A stretch of DNA of 64,000 nt from Methanocaldococcus infernus ME (GTDB taxonomy: Archaea; AGJL01; Methanococci; Methanococcales; Methanocaldococcaceae), in NCBI RefSeq assembly GCF_000092305.1, contig NC_014122.1, positions 806,001 through 870,000 on the forward strand, written 5' to 3'. The translations under genes and the position numbers were made by a program. Below the pieces are notes generated by a model. That model saw nothing but the letters and a program-made list of their open reading frames with translations, had not been told where the DNA came from and made no database searches. Of the stretch, positions 40,662 through 51,304 are shown one piece after another. Position 1 is the stretch's first letter. The number at the start of each line of letters is the position of its first letter.

Positions 40662-41605
40662 CTTGTATTACTCTTTAACTTAACAACTTTCTCTAACTTT
40701 ATATTCTCCAACTTATCTATATAGCTTAAAACTTCCCTTAAATTATCTTTAACCTTTCCCCTCTCTCCCTTTAAAGTATAAATTATATAACCATTATTTT
40801 TTAGATTTTTTAAGAACCTCTCTATCAAGCTAAAAGATTCTAATGGGTAAAGGTTGGTGTCATTGGTTATTAAATCTAAGGTTTCCTCTATCTCTACTTC
40901 TTCAGCTCTCTTCTTTATATGAACTATATTCTCTCTTTTAACCTTTAGCTCTGCTGGATCAACAGCATAAACTTTCTTAGACACTTCACTCAAAACCTTA
41001 ACCCAACCTCCAGGTGCTGAGCCTATGTCTAAGACAACATTCAAGTCTTTAAAAATATGAGGAAATTTATCTATTAATTCTCTAATCTTATTTTCAGCTC
41101 TTGATATTGGCCTCTCCTTATATTTATTTATTCTCTCCATTCTCCTTATATTCTCCTCAAAAACAATCTCTTTAAAATCTTTAGTAAATAAGCTTATGTA
41201 AGCCTTATCTTGCAAGATCTCAACATTCACTTTAAAATCAAAATTTTTTAAGCTAACTTTATAGCCAAGCTCTCTAATTTTCTCCCCTAATGCTCTCTCA
41301 AGTTCTTCACTTGTGAAGCTATGCCTTCCTCTTCTATTACATCTAACTACAAAGCTTCCTCTTGGCTTCTTCTCTTCAATTAAAGATAAAGTTAAGTTTT
41401 CAATATCTTCTAAGCTTCCTTCTCTCTCAATAGGAATTAGCTTAAAAATATATTTTGATTTCTTAATTTCCTCTAAAATCTCTTCTAAGCTCTCTCCCTT
41501 AACCTTTAATATCCCTCTAAAAGGAGTATATTTTATAAAGCTAAACTCCCTCTTTAACCTATCCTCAAATCCTGGCTTTGTTGTTATTAAGGCCAAGGTT
41601 TTCAT
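40625..41605 (-). CDS. THUMP-FtsJ-like RNA methyltransferase
   Basis: A 326-residue protein with an N-terminal ferredoxin-like/THUMP-type RNA-binding half (to about residue 165; [29 protein letters not shown]) and a C-terminal FtsJ/RrmJ-type SAM methyltransferase. The SAM site reads [18 protein letters not shown], with later acidic (LITNDTN) and lysine (YTLKGERG) residues resembling the K-D-K-E tetrad. The target is unknown, probably tRNA or rRNA. It overlaps tfb by 4 bp in a gar1-tfb-methyltransferase-cbiB unit. Confidence 0.82.
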   Translation of the reverse strand: MKTLALITTKPGFEDRLKREFSFIKYTPFRGILKVKGESLEEILEEIKKSKYIFKLIPIEREGSLEDIENLTLSLIEEKKPRGSFVVRCNRRGRHSFTSEELERALGEKIRELGYKVSLKNFDFKVNVEILQDKAYISLFTKDFKEIVFEENIRRMERINKYKERPISRAENKIRELIDKFPHIFKDLNVVLDIGSAPGGWVKVLSEVSKKVYAVDPAELKVKRENIVHIKKRAEEVEIEETLDLITNDTNLYPLESFSLIERFLKNLKNNGYIIYTLKGERGKVKDNLREVLSYIDKLENIKLEKVVKLKSNTRWERTLILRKVG

Positions 41606-42564
41606 AGTGTGACATCTATATCTAAGTGTTCAGTTAATTCCTTATATCTATTCCTTATTGTAACCTCTGTAACTCCAGCTACTTCAGCAACCTCTCTCTG
41701 TGTCCTTCTATGCCCTAAAAGGACACTTGCTATATATATAGCAGCTGCAGCCACTCCTGTTGGGCCTCTACCACTTGTTAATCCTTTCTCAGCAGCTTTC
41801 TTTAATATCTGTATAGCCTTTGACTCAACCTCTCCAGGTAGGCCAAGCTCAGAGGCAAATCTTGGAACATAGTCTATAGGATTTGTTGGAGCCAACTTTA
41901 TCTTTAACTCTCTTGCTAAAAATCTGTAAGTTCTACCTATCTCCTTCTTATCAACCCTTGAAACCTCGGCTATCTCATCCAAGGTTCTTGGCACTCTATA
42001 CTTTCTACAGGCTGCATAGATGGTTGCAGCTACCACACCTTCAATACTTCTTCCTCTTATTAACCCCTTACGTACAGCCTCTCTGTAAAGGAGGGAGGCA
42101 TGTTCCTTAACATGCTTTGGCAAGCCTAACTTAGAGGCTATTCTATCCAACTCAGAGAGAGCAAAGGCTAAGTTCCTCTCAGAGGCATCTGAAACTCTAA
42201 TTCTTCTCTGCCACTTCCTTAATCTATAAAGCTCAGCCCTCTTATTGGCTGAAATATCTTTCCCATAAGCATCTTTATTTCTCCAGTCAATAACTGTTGA
42301 TAATCCCTTATCATGTATAGTATATGTCATTGGAGCCCCAACTCTACATCTCTTAACCTTCTGCTCATGATCAAATGCTCTCCACTCTGGCCCAGCATCA
42401 AATATTTGCTCCTTAATGACACAACCACACTTAGCACAGACAATTTCAGAAGAATCACTTACAATTTCCTTACTTCCACAGATTGGACAAACTAATTCCT
42501 CCTTTTCCTCATTTTTTTCCTCTTCTCTCTTCTTCTCCTCATATTTTAAAATAGCCATAGACAT
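41602..42564 (-). CDS. tfb: Transcription initiation factor IIB, intein-free
   Basis: Bridges TBP-TATA and RNA polymerase at archaeal promoters. The ~320-residue protein has an N-terminal zinc ribbon (CPICG...CAKCG, near residues 26-46), the B-finger/linker [11 protein letters not shown], and two cyclin folds, the second ending [29 protein letters not shown] at 42567 and ATGs at 42564 and 42558 are possible starts. No intein interrupts it; the M. jannaschii orthologue is known to carry one. It overlaps gar1 by 1 bp. Confidence 0.95.
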   Translation of the reverse strand: MSMAILKYEEKKREEEKNEEKEELVCPICGSKEIVSDSSEIVCAKCGCVIKEQIFDAGPEWRAFDHEQKVKRCRVGAPMTYTIHDKGLSTVIDWRNKDAYGKDISANKRAELYRLRKWQRRIRVSDASERNLAFALSELDRIASKLGLPKHVKEHASLLYREAVRKGLIRGRSIEGVVAATIYAACRKYRVPRTLDEIAEVSRVDKKEIGRTYRFLARELKIKLAPTNPIDYVPRFASELGLPGEVESKAIQILKKAAEKGLTSGRGPTGVAAAAIYIASVLLGHRRTQREVAEVAGVTEVTIRNRYKELTEHLDIDVTL

Positions 42565-42782
42565 CACTTTTTATTTTTATATTTGGATTTATCAATAAAA
42601 ACAACATCAGGGATAAAATTTTTTAAGGGCTTGATCTTAATATATGGCTTAGCTACTGGGCCAAAGATGTCTACAACAACACCATATAACTTTCTCTTAT
42701 AATAGACCTTATCTCCTATCCTTGCCTGACCTCTTCCTATGATGAACCCTTTAGGTGTCTTATGAAGAACTTTTATTTTCAT
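42564..42782 (-). CDS. gar1: H/ACA RNP protein Gar1
   Basis: A 72-residue Gar1, the H/ACA RNP subunit that helps Cbf5 release pseudouridylated RNA. It forms a small beta-barrel with the family motifs [50 protein letters not shown] precedes the ATG. The gar1-tfb neighbourhood is widely conserved in archaea. It is the first gene of its minus-strand unit. Confidence 0.93.
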   Translation of the reverse strand: MKIKVLHKTPKGFIIGRGQARIGDKVYYKRKLYGVVVDIFGPVAKPYIKIKPLKNFIPDVVFIDKSKYKNKK

Positions 42783-42880
42783 CCTCTCCCCAAAAAGTAT
42801 ATATATAACATCAACAGAAAAATATAAAAAGCTTTCTATTTTGTTATTTTCTATATATAGTTTAGCTAATATAAGTAAAT

Positions 42881-42890
42881 TTTATATATC
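42881..42890 (+). promoter_or_regulatory. TATA box of tRNA-Met
   Basis: TTTATATATC lies 26-35 bp upstream of the mature tRNA 5' end at 42916, the expected TATA distance for a transcript starting a few bases before the tRNA. It stands out as the closest TATA-like element. Confidence 0.6.
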
Positions 42891-42915
42891 TCTTTGGTTT
42901 TAATTTATATCCCGT

Positions 42916-43028
42916 GCCGAGGTGGCTTAGCTGGTTATAGCGCCCGGCTCATACGGACCTTCCCCAGCATTCCGCTGGGGTCCTGGGAAACCGGGAGGTC
43001 GGGGGTTCGAATCCCCCCCTCGGCACCA
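42916..43028 (+). tRNA. tRNA-Met (CAT) with 36-nt intron
   Basis: The acceptor stem GCCGAGG pairs with CCTCGGC, followed by A and an encoded CCA (43026-43028). The D arm, the anticodon stem CCCGG/CCGGG and the T arm GGGGGTTCGAATCCCCC are all present. The anticodon CAT lies at 42950-42952. A 36-nt insert (42954-42989) interrupts the anticodon loop after position 37, the canonical archaeal site, with a hairpin CCCCAGC/GCTGGGG able to form the bulge-helix-bulge for splicing. The A-rich initiator features (A1-U72 type start) are absent, so this is most likely the elongator tRNA. Confidence 0.95.
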
Positions 43029-43090
43029 TTTATTTTTTATAAACCCTATTTTCATTTATTTGAATATACTATTTCTTTTGTGGTGGGATA

Positions 43091-43891
43091 ATGGATATAT
43101 TAATAGTTAATGATGATGGAATCTACTCCCCTTCTTTAGTCTCACTTTACAGAGCCATAAAAAATAGATTTGAAGATGCCAATGTTGTAATTGTTGCTCC
43201 AACAAATCAACAGAGTGGGATAGGAAGGGCTATAAGTTTATTTGAACCCCTGAGGATGAGCAAGGTTAAGTTAGACAAAGATATTTATGGCTATGCTGTC
43301 TCTGGAACACCTACTGACTGTGTAATCTTGGGGATATATAAGATTTTAAATAAGGTTCCTGATTTGGTTATCTCTGGAATTAATATAGGGGAAAACTTAG
43401 GAACTGAAATTATGACCTCTGGAACCTTAGGGGCTGCCTTTGAAGCTGCTCATCATGGAGCTAAGGCAATAGCTTCATCTTTACAGATAACCTCTGATCA
43501 CCTAAAATTTAGAGAGCTTGACATTCCTATAGACTTCAGTGTTCCAGCAGAGATAACTGTTAGGATAGCTGAGAAATATTTAGAGCATAATTTTCCCTGT
43601 GATGTCATAAATTTAAATATTCCTGAAAATGCTACTCTTGAAACTCCAATAGAGATAACAAGGCTGGCAAGGAAGATGTATACAACACATGTTGAGGAAA
43701 GGGTGGATCCAAGGGGAAGAAGTTACTATTGGATAGATGGTTATCCTGTCTATGAGGAGGAAGAGGATACAGATGTCTATGTTTTAAGGAAGAAAGGGCA
43801 TATTTCTCTAACTCCTCTAACCTTAGACACAACAATAAAAAATCTTGATGAATTTAAGAAAAAGTATGAAGAGATTATCAAAAAAATATAA
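43091..43891 (+). CDS. surE: 5'/3'-nucleotidase SurE
   Basis: Metal-dependent nucleotidase of 266 residues acting on nucleoside monophosphates. The N-terminal MDILIVNDDGIYSPSL carries the metal-binding Asp pair; APTNQQSGIGRAISL, GTPTDCV and SGINIGENLGTEIMTSGTLGAAFEA follow. GTGGTGGG precedes the ATG. It lies just downstream of tRNA-Met and starts a run of plus-strand genes. Confidence 0.94.
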   Translation: MDILIVNDDGIYSPSLVSLYRAIKNRFEDANVVIVAPTNQQSGIGRAISLFEPLRMSKVKLDKDIYGYAVSGTPTDCVILGIYKILNKVPDLVISGINIGENLGTEIMTSGTLGAAFEAAHHGAKAIASSLQITSDHLKFRELDIPIDFSVPAEITVRIAEKYLEHNFPCDVINLNIPENATLETPIEITRLARKMYTTHVEERVDPRGRSYYWIDGYPVYEEEEDTDVYVLRKKGHISLTPLTLDTTIKNLDEFKKKYEEIIKKI

Positions 43892-43936
43892 AACTAAGTT
43901 CAATTATTAAAAACCTATAAAAGTTTTTGAGGGTGA

Positions 43937-44941
<1,005 letters not shown>

Positions 44942-45610
44942 ATGAAAATCTCCATCATTGGAGGGACTGGAGAGCAAGGCTTTGCCTTAGCTTTAAGACT
45001 TCTCATTAAAGGTTTTCATGTAATCATTGGGTCAAGGAGTGAGGAAAAGGCATTAATGACAGTAGAGGAGATTAAAAAAATTTTAGGGGAGAGATTAAAG
45101 GGGAAGGTTGAAGGGAAGAACAATATAGAGGCTGCTAAGGAAGGAGATGTTGTAGTCTTATCAATTCCCTATGAATACACTATTCCAACAATTAAGGCTT
45201 TAAAGGATGAGTTGAAGGGAAAGATAGTTATCTCTATGGGAGTTCCCTTAGCTACAGCTATTGGAGACAAACCTACAAGGCTCTTATATCCTCCAGATGG
45301 CTCTGTGGCTGAGATGGTTCAGAATATTTTAAAAGAGAGTAAGGTTGTTGGAGCCTTACAGAATGTTAGTAATAAAGTTCTTAGAGACATTGAGAAAGAG
45401 GTTGATTGTGACATCTTAATAACTGGAGATGATGAAGAGGCTAAGAGAGTTGTTAAAGAGATCTTGGAAAAGATAGATGGAGTTAGGGTTATAGACTGTG
45501 GAGACTTGGAAAAGTCAAGAATTGTTGAGAGTATAACAGCTCTATTAATAGCCCTAAATATCAAGTATAAAGCTGAGACAGGCATTAGAATAACCAACTT
45601 AAAAATTTAA
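44942..45610 (+). CDS. fno: F420H2:NADP+ oxidoreductase
   Basis: Passes hydride between coenzyme F420 and NADP, supplying NADPH in methanogens. The 222-residue protein starts MKISIIGGTGEQGFALALRL, a Rossmann glycine motif at 6-13, followed by IIGSRSEEKA, the NADP 2'-phosphate-binding region. Length and sequence match archaeal NADPH-dependent F420 reductase. The ATG directly follows the get3 stop. A T-rich stretch downstream (45611-45636) may be a terminator. Confidence 0.92.
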   Translation: MKISIIGGTGEQGFALALRLLIKGFHVIIGSRSEEKALMTVEEIKKILGERLKGKVEGKNNIEAAKEGDVVVLSIPYEYTIPTIKALKDELKGKIVISMGVPLATAIGDKPTRLLYPPDGSVAEMVQNILKESKVVGALQNVSNKVLRDIEKEVDCDILITGDDEEAKRVVKEILEKIDGVRVIDCGDLEKSRIVESITALLIALNIKYKAETGIRITNLKI

Positions 45611-45636
45611 TCTCTTTTTTTATTTTAAAAATTTTT
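45611..45636 (+). terminator. Possible T-rich terminator after fno
   Basis: CTCTTTTTTTATTTT followed by TTTTT lies directly after the fno stop. Runs of T on the coding strand are the usual archaeal termination signal. It is close to the next ribosome binding site (GGAGG), so readthrough is possible. Confidence 0.35.
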
Positions 45637-45649
45637 GGAGGTTTAAACA

Positions 45650-46582
45650 ATGTTTAGCCCAGAGAAATTTATTGAAGATGCTATAAAGGAAATTAAGGAG
45701 AAGATAGGGGATAGAAAGGCTATAATTGCCTTAAGTGGAGGAGTTGACAGCTCTGTGGCTGCAGTATTAACCCATAAAGCTATTGGAGATAAGTTAGTGG
45801 CTGTTTTTGTAGATACTGGGTTAATGAGAAAAGGGGAGAGGGAAGAGGTTGAGAGGGTTTTTAGAGATCAGTTAGGCCTAAATTTAATTGTTGTTGATGC
45901 CAAAGAAAGATTTTTAGAGGCTTTAAAAGGGGTTAAAGACCCTGAGGAGAAGAGGAAGATCATAGGAAAGTTATTCATTGATATATTTGAAGAAATTGCT
46001 GAGAAGGTTAAGGCTGAAGTGCTTGTCCAAGGAACAATAGCCCCAGATTGGATAGAAACTGAAGGAAAGATAAAGAGCCATCATAATGTTGCTCTCCCCC
46101 ATGGGATGGTTTTAGAGGTTGTAGAGCCATTAAGAGAGCTTTATAAAGATGAGGTTAGAGAAGTTGCCAAAGCCTTAGGGTTGCCAGAGAGCATAGTTTA
46201 TAGGCAACCCTTCCCTGGTCCTGGGTTAGCTGTCAGAGTTTTAGGAGAAGTAACTGAGGAGAAGTTAGAGATCTGTAGAGAGGCTAATGCAATAGTTGAA
46301 GAAGAAGTGAAAAAAGAAGGCTTAGATAGAGAGCTCTGGCAATACTTTGCAGCTGTTCTTGACTGTAAGGCAACAGGGGTTAAGGGAGATGAGAGAGAGT
46401 ATAACTGGATTGTAGCCATAAGATTGGTTAGCTCAATAGATGCCATGACTGCCCATGTTCCAGAGGTTCCTTTTAGCTTGCTGAAGAGGATAAGTAAGAG
46501 GATAACTTCAGAAATTCCAAATGTGGCAAGGGTTGTTTTTGATATAACTGACAAGCCACCAGCAACTATAGAATTTGAGTGA
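45650..46582 (+). CDS. guaAB: GMP synthase subunit B (ATP pyrophosphatase)
   Basis: The ATP-PPase subunit that converts XMP to GMP using ammonia from a separate glutaminase subunit, as in archaea with split GuaA. The 310-residue protein has the PP-loop [19 protein letters not shown] near 27-45 and the C-terminal dimer domain with [16 protein letters not shown] and [17 protein letters not shown] lies 8 bp upstream of the ATG. The glutaminase subunit is not in this window. Confidence 0.94.
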   Translation: MFSPEKFIEDAIKEIKEKIGDRKAIIALSGGVDSSVAAVLTHKAIGDKLVAVFVDTGLMRKGEREEVERVFRDQLGLNLIVVDAKERFLEALKGVKDPEEKRKIIGKLFIDIFEEIAEKVKAEVLVQGTIAPDWIETEGKIKSHHNVALPHGMVLEVVEPLRELYKDEVREVAKALGLPESIVYRQPFPGPGLAVRVLGEVTEEKLEICREANAIVEEEVKKEGLDRELWQYFAAVLDCKATGVKGDEREYNWIVAIRLVSSIDAMTAHVPEVPFSLLKRISKRITSEIPNVARVVFDITDKPPATIEFE

Positions 46583-46586
46583 AACT

Positions 46587-47129
46587 ATGAAAGTTGGTGA
46601 CATCATCTATTACTCTGGAACTATCTACACTGCAAGAGATAAGGCTCATATGAAAATTATAGAGTTGTTAAAGAGAGGGGAAGAGTTACCTTTTAACTTA
46701 GAAAACTCTATTATCTACCATGCTGGTCCTATCATGAAAAAAACTGAGAATGGTTGGAAATGCATCTCTATAGGCCCAACAACTTCAGCAAGGATGAACT
46801 CTTTAGAGGAGGAGTTTATTAAATTAACTAAGATCTCAGCCATTGTTGGTAAGGGAGGGATGAAAGAAGAGCTTTTAAAGACTTTCCATGAGTATAAGGT
46901 TTCATACTTATCAGCCCCTGGAGGTTGTGCAGCCTTATTGGCAAAGAGTATTAAGAGGGTTAAGAATGTCTATTTTTTAGAGTTAGGGATGCCAGAGGCT
47001 GTTTGGGAGTTAGAGGTTGAAAACTTTGGTCCTTTGGTTGTAACTATGGATTCAAACTTTAACAGCATATATAAAGAGGTTAATGAGAGAGCAAGAGAGA
47101 AATTAAAGAGTTTGGTGGATCAGATATGA
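46587..47129 (+). CDS. Class I fumarate hydratase beta subunit
   Basis: A 180-residue C-terminal half of a class I Fe-S fumarase/tartrate dehydratase. It starts MKVGDIIYYSGTIYTARDKAHMKI and contains YHAGPIMKK, GPTTSARMNS, VGKGGM and the GGCAAL segment, all typical. The alpha subunit with the cluster cysteines is encoded elsewhere, as in other methanococci. The TTG at 46575 overlaps the guaA-B stop; the ATG at 46587 with GAGTGA upstream is preferred. It overlaps the kinase by 4 bp. Confidence 0.9.
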   Translation: MKVGDIIYYSGTIYTARDKAHMKIIELLKRGEELPFNLENSIIYHAGPIMKKTENGWKCISIGPTTSARMNSLEEEFIKLTKISAIVGKGGMKEELLKTFHEYKVSYLSAPGGCAALLAKSIKRVKNVYFLELGMPEAVWELEVENFGPLVVTMDSNFNSIYKEVNERAREKLKSLVDQI

Positions 47130-48025
47130 TAACATGTATTGGCCATACAGCTTTAGACTATATTTTTAATGTTGAGAAATTTCCAGAGCCAAATACATCA
47201 GTTCAGATCCCATCAGCTAAGCTTTACTTTGGTGGAGCAGCAGCTAACACAGCTGTGGGGATAAAGAAGCTTGGAGTAGATTCAGAGCTCTTCTCCTGTG
47301 TAGGCTATGATTTTAGAAATAGTAAGTATGAAAAATATTTAGAAAACTTGGGAGTTAAGTTAAATCTCTACTACTCTGAAGAGGAAGAAACTCCAAAGGC
47401 TTGGATCTTCACAGATAAAGAAAATAACCAAATAACCTTTTTTCTCTGGGGGGCTGCTAAGCACTATAGAGAGATAGAGGCTCCAACATTTAATTCAAAG
47501 ATTGTCCATTTGGCCACTGGTGATCCTAAGTTTAACCTGCAGTGTGCAAAGAAGAATTATAAAAAGAGTTTAATCTCCTTTGATCCAGGACAAGATCTTC
47601 CCCTATACAGTAGAGAGGATTTAAAAGACATTTTGAATTATGCCAATTTCTTATTTATGAATAGGCATGAGTTTGAGAGGGCTAAGAAATTGCTAAATTA
47701 TGAGTTAGAAGACTTCTTAAATCACTTAGATCTCTTAGTTGTAACCTTTGGAAGTAAGGGAAGTAAGATATTCACAAAAAATGAGATAATTGAGATTCCA
47801 GTTATCAAGCCAAGGAAAGTTACTGATCCAACTGGAGCAGGAGATGCTTACAGGGCTGGATTTTTATCCTCTTACATTAAGGGCTATGACTTAAAAACCT
47901 GTGGCTTGGTTGGCTCAGCTGTTGCCTCATTTGTTGTTGAAGAAAAAGGGTGTCAGAGTAATTTGCCAAGCTGGGAAGAAGTTTTAGAGAGGCTAAGGTT
48001 AGAGGGTTTCAAGGTGGAACTATGA
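47126..48025 (+). CDS. PfkB-family (nucleoside) kinase
   Basis: A 299-residue ribokinase/PfkB-fold kinase. Sugar-binding YFGGAAANTAVGIKKLG is near residues 35-51, and the ATP/anion-hole motif VTDPTGAGDAYRAGF near 231-245 contains the catalytic Asp. It closely resembles the characterised Methanocaldococcus nucleoside kinase, which uses inosine, guanosine and cytidine; substrate assignment rests on that resemblance. It overlaps both neighbours by 4 bp, so it is translationally coupled. Confidence 0.88.
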   Translation: MITCIGHTALDYIFNVEKFPEPNTSVQIPSAKLYFGGAAANTAVGIKKLGVDSELFSCVGYDFRNSKYEKYLENLGVKLNLYYSEEEETPKAWIFTDKENNQITFFLWGAAKHYREIEAPTFNSKIVHLATGDPKFNLQCAKKNYKKSLISFDPGQDLPLYSREDLKDILNYANFLFMNRHEFERAKKLLNYELEDFLNHLDLLVVTFGSKGSKIFTKNEIIEIPVIKPRKVTDPTGAGDAYRAGFLSSYIKGYDLKTCGLVGSAVASFVVEEKGCQSNLPSWEEVLERLRLEGFKVEL

Positions 48026-48942
48026 ACATTGTAGAAAAGATAGACAAGCTTAAGGAAGAAAAAAATGCTATTATTTTAGCCCATAACTATCAGCCAAAGG
48101 AGATTTTAAAGATAGCTGACTTTGTTGGAGACTCTTTAGAGCTATGTATTAAGGCAAGTGAAACCAACTCTGACATTATAGTCTTTGCTGGAGTTGACTT
48201 TATGGCTGAATCAGCCAAGATATTGAATCCTGAGAAAAAGGTTTTACTTCCAGAGATTGAAGGAACTAAGTGTCCTATGGCTCATCAGCTTAATAGAGAG
48301 ATAATTTTAAAATATAAAGAGAAGTATAAGGCTCCTCTTGTTGTCTATGTAAATACTACTGCTGAAACTAAGGCTTTAGCAGATATAACTTGCACATCAG
48401 CAAATGCTGATAAGATAGTCTCTTCCTTGGAAGAAGATTTAATTCTCTTTGGTCCTGATAAAAACTTAGCATACTATATAAAAAAGAGAACTGGGAAAGA
48501 AATTATAAACATTCCAGAGGATGGAGGATGCTATGTCCATCAAAAGTTTAGCTTAGAAGATGTCTATAGGGTTAGAAAGCTATATCCTAAGGCTACTCTC
48601 TTAGTACATCCTGAATGTAACCCAGAGGTTCAGGAAGAGGCTGATGTAATAGCAAGTACAAGTGGAATGGTTAGATATGTTTTAAACTCTGATGAGGAAG
48701 AATTCATTATAGGAACTGAGAGAGACTTAATAGGAAGAATTGAGTTAGAACTTGAAAAATTAGGGTTAAAAAAGAAATTGATTCCACTAAGAGATGATGC
48801 CATCTGTAAGGAGATGAAGAGGATAACCTTGGAGAAGATATTAAAGAGCTTAGAAGAGGAGAGATATGAGATAAAGTTAGATGAGGATACTATTAAGAAA
48901 GCTAAGAAAGCTATTGAGAGAATGATTGAGTTGTCTAAGTAA
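48022..48942 (+). CDS. nadA: Quinolinate synthase
   Basis: Condenses iminoaspartate with dihydroxyacetone phosphate to quinolinate for NAD synthesis, using an oxygen-sensitive [4Fe-4S] cluster. The 306-residue protein has the NadA start AIILAHNYQPKEILKIADFVGDS, FAGVDFMAESAKILNP, and cluster cysteines in ITCTSANA, HPECNPE and DDAICKEM. No nadB or nadC lies adjacent. It ends the plus-strand run from guaA-B, followed by a T-rich tract. Confidence 0.94.
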   Translation: MNIVEKIDKLKEEKNAIILAHNYQPKEILKIADFVGDSLELCIKASETNSDIIVFAGVDFMAESAKILNPEKKVLLPEIEGTKCPMAHQLNREIILKYKEKYKAPLVVYVNTTAETKALADITCTSANADKIVSSLEEDLILFGPDKNLAYYIKKRTGKEIINIPEDGGCYVHQKFSLEDVYRVRKLYPKATLLVHPECNPEVQEEADVIASTSGMVRYVLNSDEEEFIIGTERDLIGRIELELEKLGLKKKLIPLRDDAICKEMKRITLEKILKSLEEERYEIKLDEDTIKKAKKAIERMIELSK

Positions 48943-48986
48943 GACTATTTTTTAGATTTTTTAGATATTTAGATTTTTCAGTTTCT
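48943..48986 (+). terminator. T-rich tract after nadA, probable terminator
   Basis: The 44 bp after the nadA stop contain repeated TTTTTTAGA-like units (TATTTTTTAGATTTTTTAGA, then ATATTTAGATTTTTCAG), giving three oligo-T runs on the coding strand. No stem is needed for archaeal termination. Position and composition support this role. Confidence 0.45.
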
Positions 48987-49020
48987 ATTTTAGCAAACAA
49001 TTAAATTTTTAGGGATTAAG

Positions 49021-50250
49021 ATGATAGAGAAGCTCTTAAAAATTGGTGAAAAGGAAGGTTTTGATGTGGAGATCTTCATTGAGGAAGGAGTTAGCTTAGA
49101 TGTGGAACTTGATGGGAAAAGCTTAGATAGCTTTGAACACCATGAAGGCTTTGGTATAGGGGTTAGGGTAAAGAAAAATAATAAGGTTGGCTTCTCTTAC
49201 TCAAAGGAGTTGAGTGAAAAAGTAGTTTATGATGCTATGAAAAACTTGGTTAATGACAAAATAGACTTTGCCTACCCATCAAAATATAAAAATCCAAAAG
49301 TATTTTCTAAGAAGGTTTTGGAGTTAGAGGATAAGGAGCTTGCTGATCTATTGATATACTTAAGAGATAACATTATTGGCACTCCTCTCTCTGGAGGTGT
49401 TGGGAAGGGTGTAGGGAAGGTTAGAATTGTTAATTCCTATGGGTTAGATGTTGAGGAAACATACACTCTATTCTCAGCTGGCATCTCAACCATCTATAAA
49501 GATGAAACAGCCTATGAGGGGAAGACAAGGGTAGATATCTTCAACTTAGATGAGATTGTTGAGAAGGTTAATGAGCTTGCTAAGAGGGGAGTTAATGGAA
49601 AGAAGTTAAGATACAAGGGAAATATTATTTTATCTCCAAGGGCATTAAGCTCTCTCCTAACTCCTTTAAAATTAGCTATAAATGCTGAAAATGTTCAAAG
49701 AGGAAGGAGTGTATTAAAAGATAAGATAGGAGAGCAAGTTTTTAGTGAGCACTTAACAATTATAGATAATGGAGTTATTGACTATGGGCTTGGCTCTTCT
49801 AAGTTTGATGGGGAAGGGATAGCTAAGGGTGAAACCACCATTGTAGAGGATGGGGTTTTAAAGAACTATATCTATGACATAAAGAGAGCTTTAAAAGAAG
49901 GGAGGGGAAGTACTGGAAATGCTTCAAGGAGCTATTCCTCTCTTCCCTACATCTCAACAAATAATTTAATAATAAGAGAAACCAATAATAAAATAGAGAG
50001 CTTTGATAACTATGTTTATATAGAGTGTGTTATTGGCTCTCATACTGCAAATATGATAACTGGAGACTTCTCTGTTGAAATTCAAAACTCCTATTTATAT
50101 AAAGATGGAGAGATAATTCCAATAAAGAAAGGTTTATTTAGTGGGAATATCTTTAACTTGCTAAAAGAGGCTCTTCCTTTAAAAGGAAGTGAGCAGAGAG
50201 GGAAGTTAATAAGTCCTCCTATCTTAGTTGAAGGGGAGATAATTAATTAA
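49021..50250 (+). CDS. PmbA/TldE-like protein
   Basis: A 409-residue member of the TldD/PmbA peptidase-related family. The N-terminal [31 protein letters not shown] and C-terminal [25 protein letters not shown] segments are typical. It lacks the HExxxH zinc motif of TldD, so it is the catalytically silent TldE/PmbA partner type; the TldD partner is not here. The ATG follows a weak AGGGATTAAG. The role of the pair in archaea is not settled. Confidence 0.88.
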   Translation: MIEKLLKIGEKEGFDVEIFIEEGVSLDVELDGKSLDSFEHHEGFGIGVRVKKNNKVGFSYSKELSEKVVYDAMKNLVNDKIDFAYPSKYKNPKVFSKKVLELEDKELADLLIYLRDNIIGTPLSGGVGKGVGKVRIVNSYGLDVEETYTLFSAGISTIYKDETAYEGKTRVDIFNLDEIVEKVNELAKRGVNGKKLRYKGNIILSPRALSSLLTPLKLAINAENVQRGRSVLKDKIGEQVFSEHLTIIDNGVIDYGLGSSKFDGEGIAKGETTIVEDGVLKNYIYDIKRALKEGRGSTGNASRSYSSLPYISTNNLIIRETNNKIESFDNYVYIECVIGSHTANMITGDFSVEIQNSYLYKDGEIIPIKKGLFSGNIFNLLKEALPLKGSEQRGKLISPPILVEGEIIN

Positions 50251-50263
50251 TTTTGGTGAGATA

Positions 50264-51295
50264 ATGAAGGCTAAGGTTTTGATAAATGGCTATGGCTCTA
50301 TTGGGAAGAGGGTAGCTGATGCAGTCTCAGCTCAGAAGGATATGGAGGTTATTGGAGTTACAAAGACAAAGCCAGACTTTGATGCTAAGTTAGCCACTGA
50401 GTTAGGCTATAAGTTATATTGTGCCATCCCAGATAAAGAGAGAGTAAAAGCCTTTGAAGAAGCTGGAATTCCTATAGAAGGAACTATCTTAGATGTGATT
50501 GAAGAGGCTGACATTGTTGTAGATGGGGCTCCAAAGAAGGTAGGGAAGGAAAACTTAGAGAAGATATATAAGCCAAATAAGGTTAAGGCTATTTTGCAAG
50601 GTGGTGAGAAGGCTAAGGATGTTGAAGATAACTTTAATGCCCTCTGGAGCTATGAAAGATGCTATGGTAAGAGCTATGTTAGAGTTGTTTCCTGTAACAC
50701 AACTGGTTTATGTAGAATCTTATATGCTCTAAAAGACTTTGGGATAAAAAAGGCAAGAGTTGTTTTAGTTAGGAGAGGAGCAGATCCAAATGATGATAAA
50801 ACTGGACCAATAAATGCTATTAAGCCAAATCCTGTAACTGTTCCTTCTCACCATGGTCCAGATGTAGTTTCAGTAGTTCCAGAGCTTAAAGATAAGATAA
50901 TAACTTCAGCTGTAATAGTTCCAACCACCTTAATGCATCAACACACCCTAATGGTTGAGGTTGAGAGTGAAGTTAAAAGAGAAGACATTTTAGAGAAAAT
51001 TAATGAAACTCCAAGGATAATATTGGTTAGAGAAAAAGAAGGATTTAGCTCAACAGCCAAAATTATAGAGTTTGCAAGAGACTTAGGTAGGAAAAGATAT
51101 GATCTTCCAGAGTTATGTGTCTGGGAAGAGAGTGTTAATACCTTAGGAAATGAAATATTCTTAATGCAAGCTGTCCATCAAGAGAGTATAGTGGTCCCTG
51201 AAAATATAGATTGTATAAGAGCTATGTTAGAGATGGAAGATGATAAGTTTAAATCTATAGAGAAGACAAATAAAGCTCTAAACTTAATAAAATAA
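50264..51295 (+). CDS. gap: Glyceraldehyde-3-phosphate dehydrogenase (archaeal type)
   Basis: Phosphorylating GAPDH of the archaeal class, 343 residues, acting mainly in gluconeogenesis in methanogens. The Rossmann start [15 protein letters not shown], the catalytic cysteine in [10 protein letters not shown] (about residue 144), and [14 protein letters not shown] and [13 protein letters not shown] are all archaeal signatures. GGTGA precedes the ATG. It is convergent with amtB, 9 bp apart. Confidence 0.95.
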   Translation: MKAKVLINGYGSIGKRVADAVSAQKDMEVIGVTKTKPDFDAKLATELGYKLYCAIPDKERVKAFEEAGIPIEGTILDVIEEADIVVDGAPKKVGKENLEKIYKPNKVKAILQGGEKAKDVEDNFNALWSYERCYGKSYVRVVSCNTTGLCRILYALKDFGIKKARVVLVRRGADPNDDKTGPINAIKPNPVTVPSHHGPDVVSVVPELKDKIITSAVIVPTTLMHQHTLMVEVESEVKREDILEKINETPRIILVREKEGFSSTAKIIEFARDLGRKRYDLPELCVWEESVNTLGNEIFLMQAVHQESIVVPENIDCIRAMLEMEDDKFKSIEKTNKALNLIK

Positions 51296-51304
51296 AAAAT
51301 TTGT

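Noticed and set aside
42894-43091. 65-residue open frame across tRNA-Met
   Set aside because: It covers the tRNA and its intron, and has no family match or ribosome binding site.
43632-43835. Antisense frame within surE
   Set aside because: It lies wholly inside a well-conserved gene, with no start signals.
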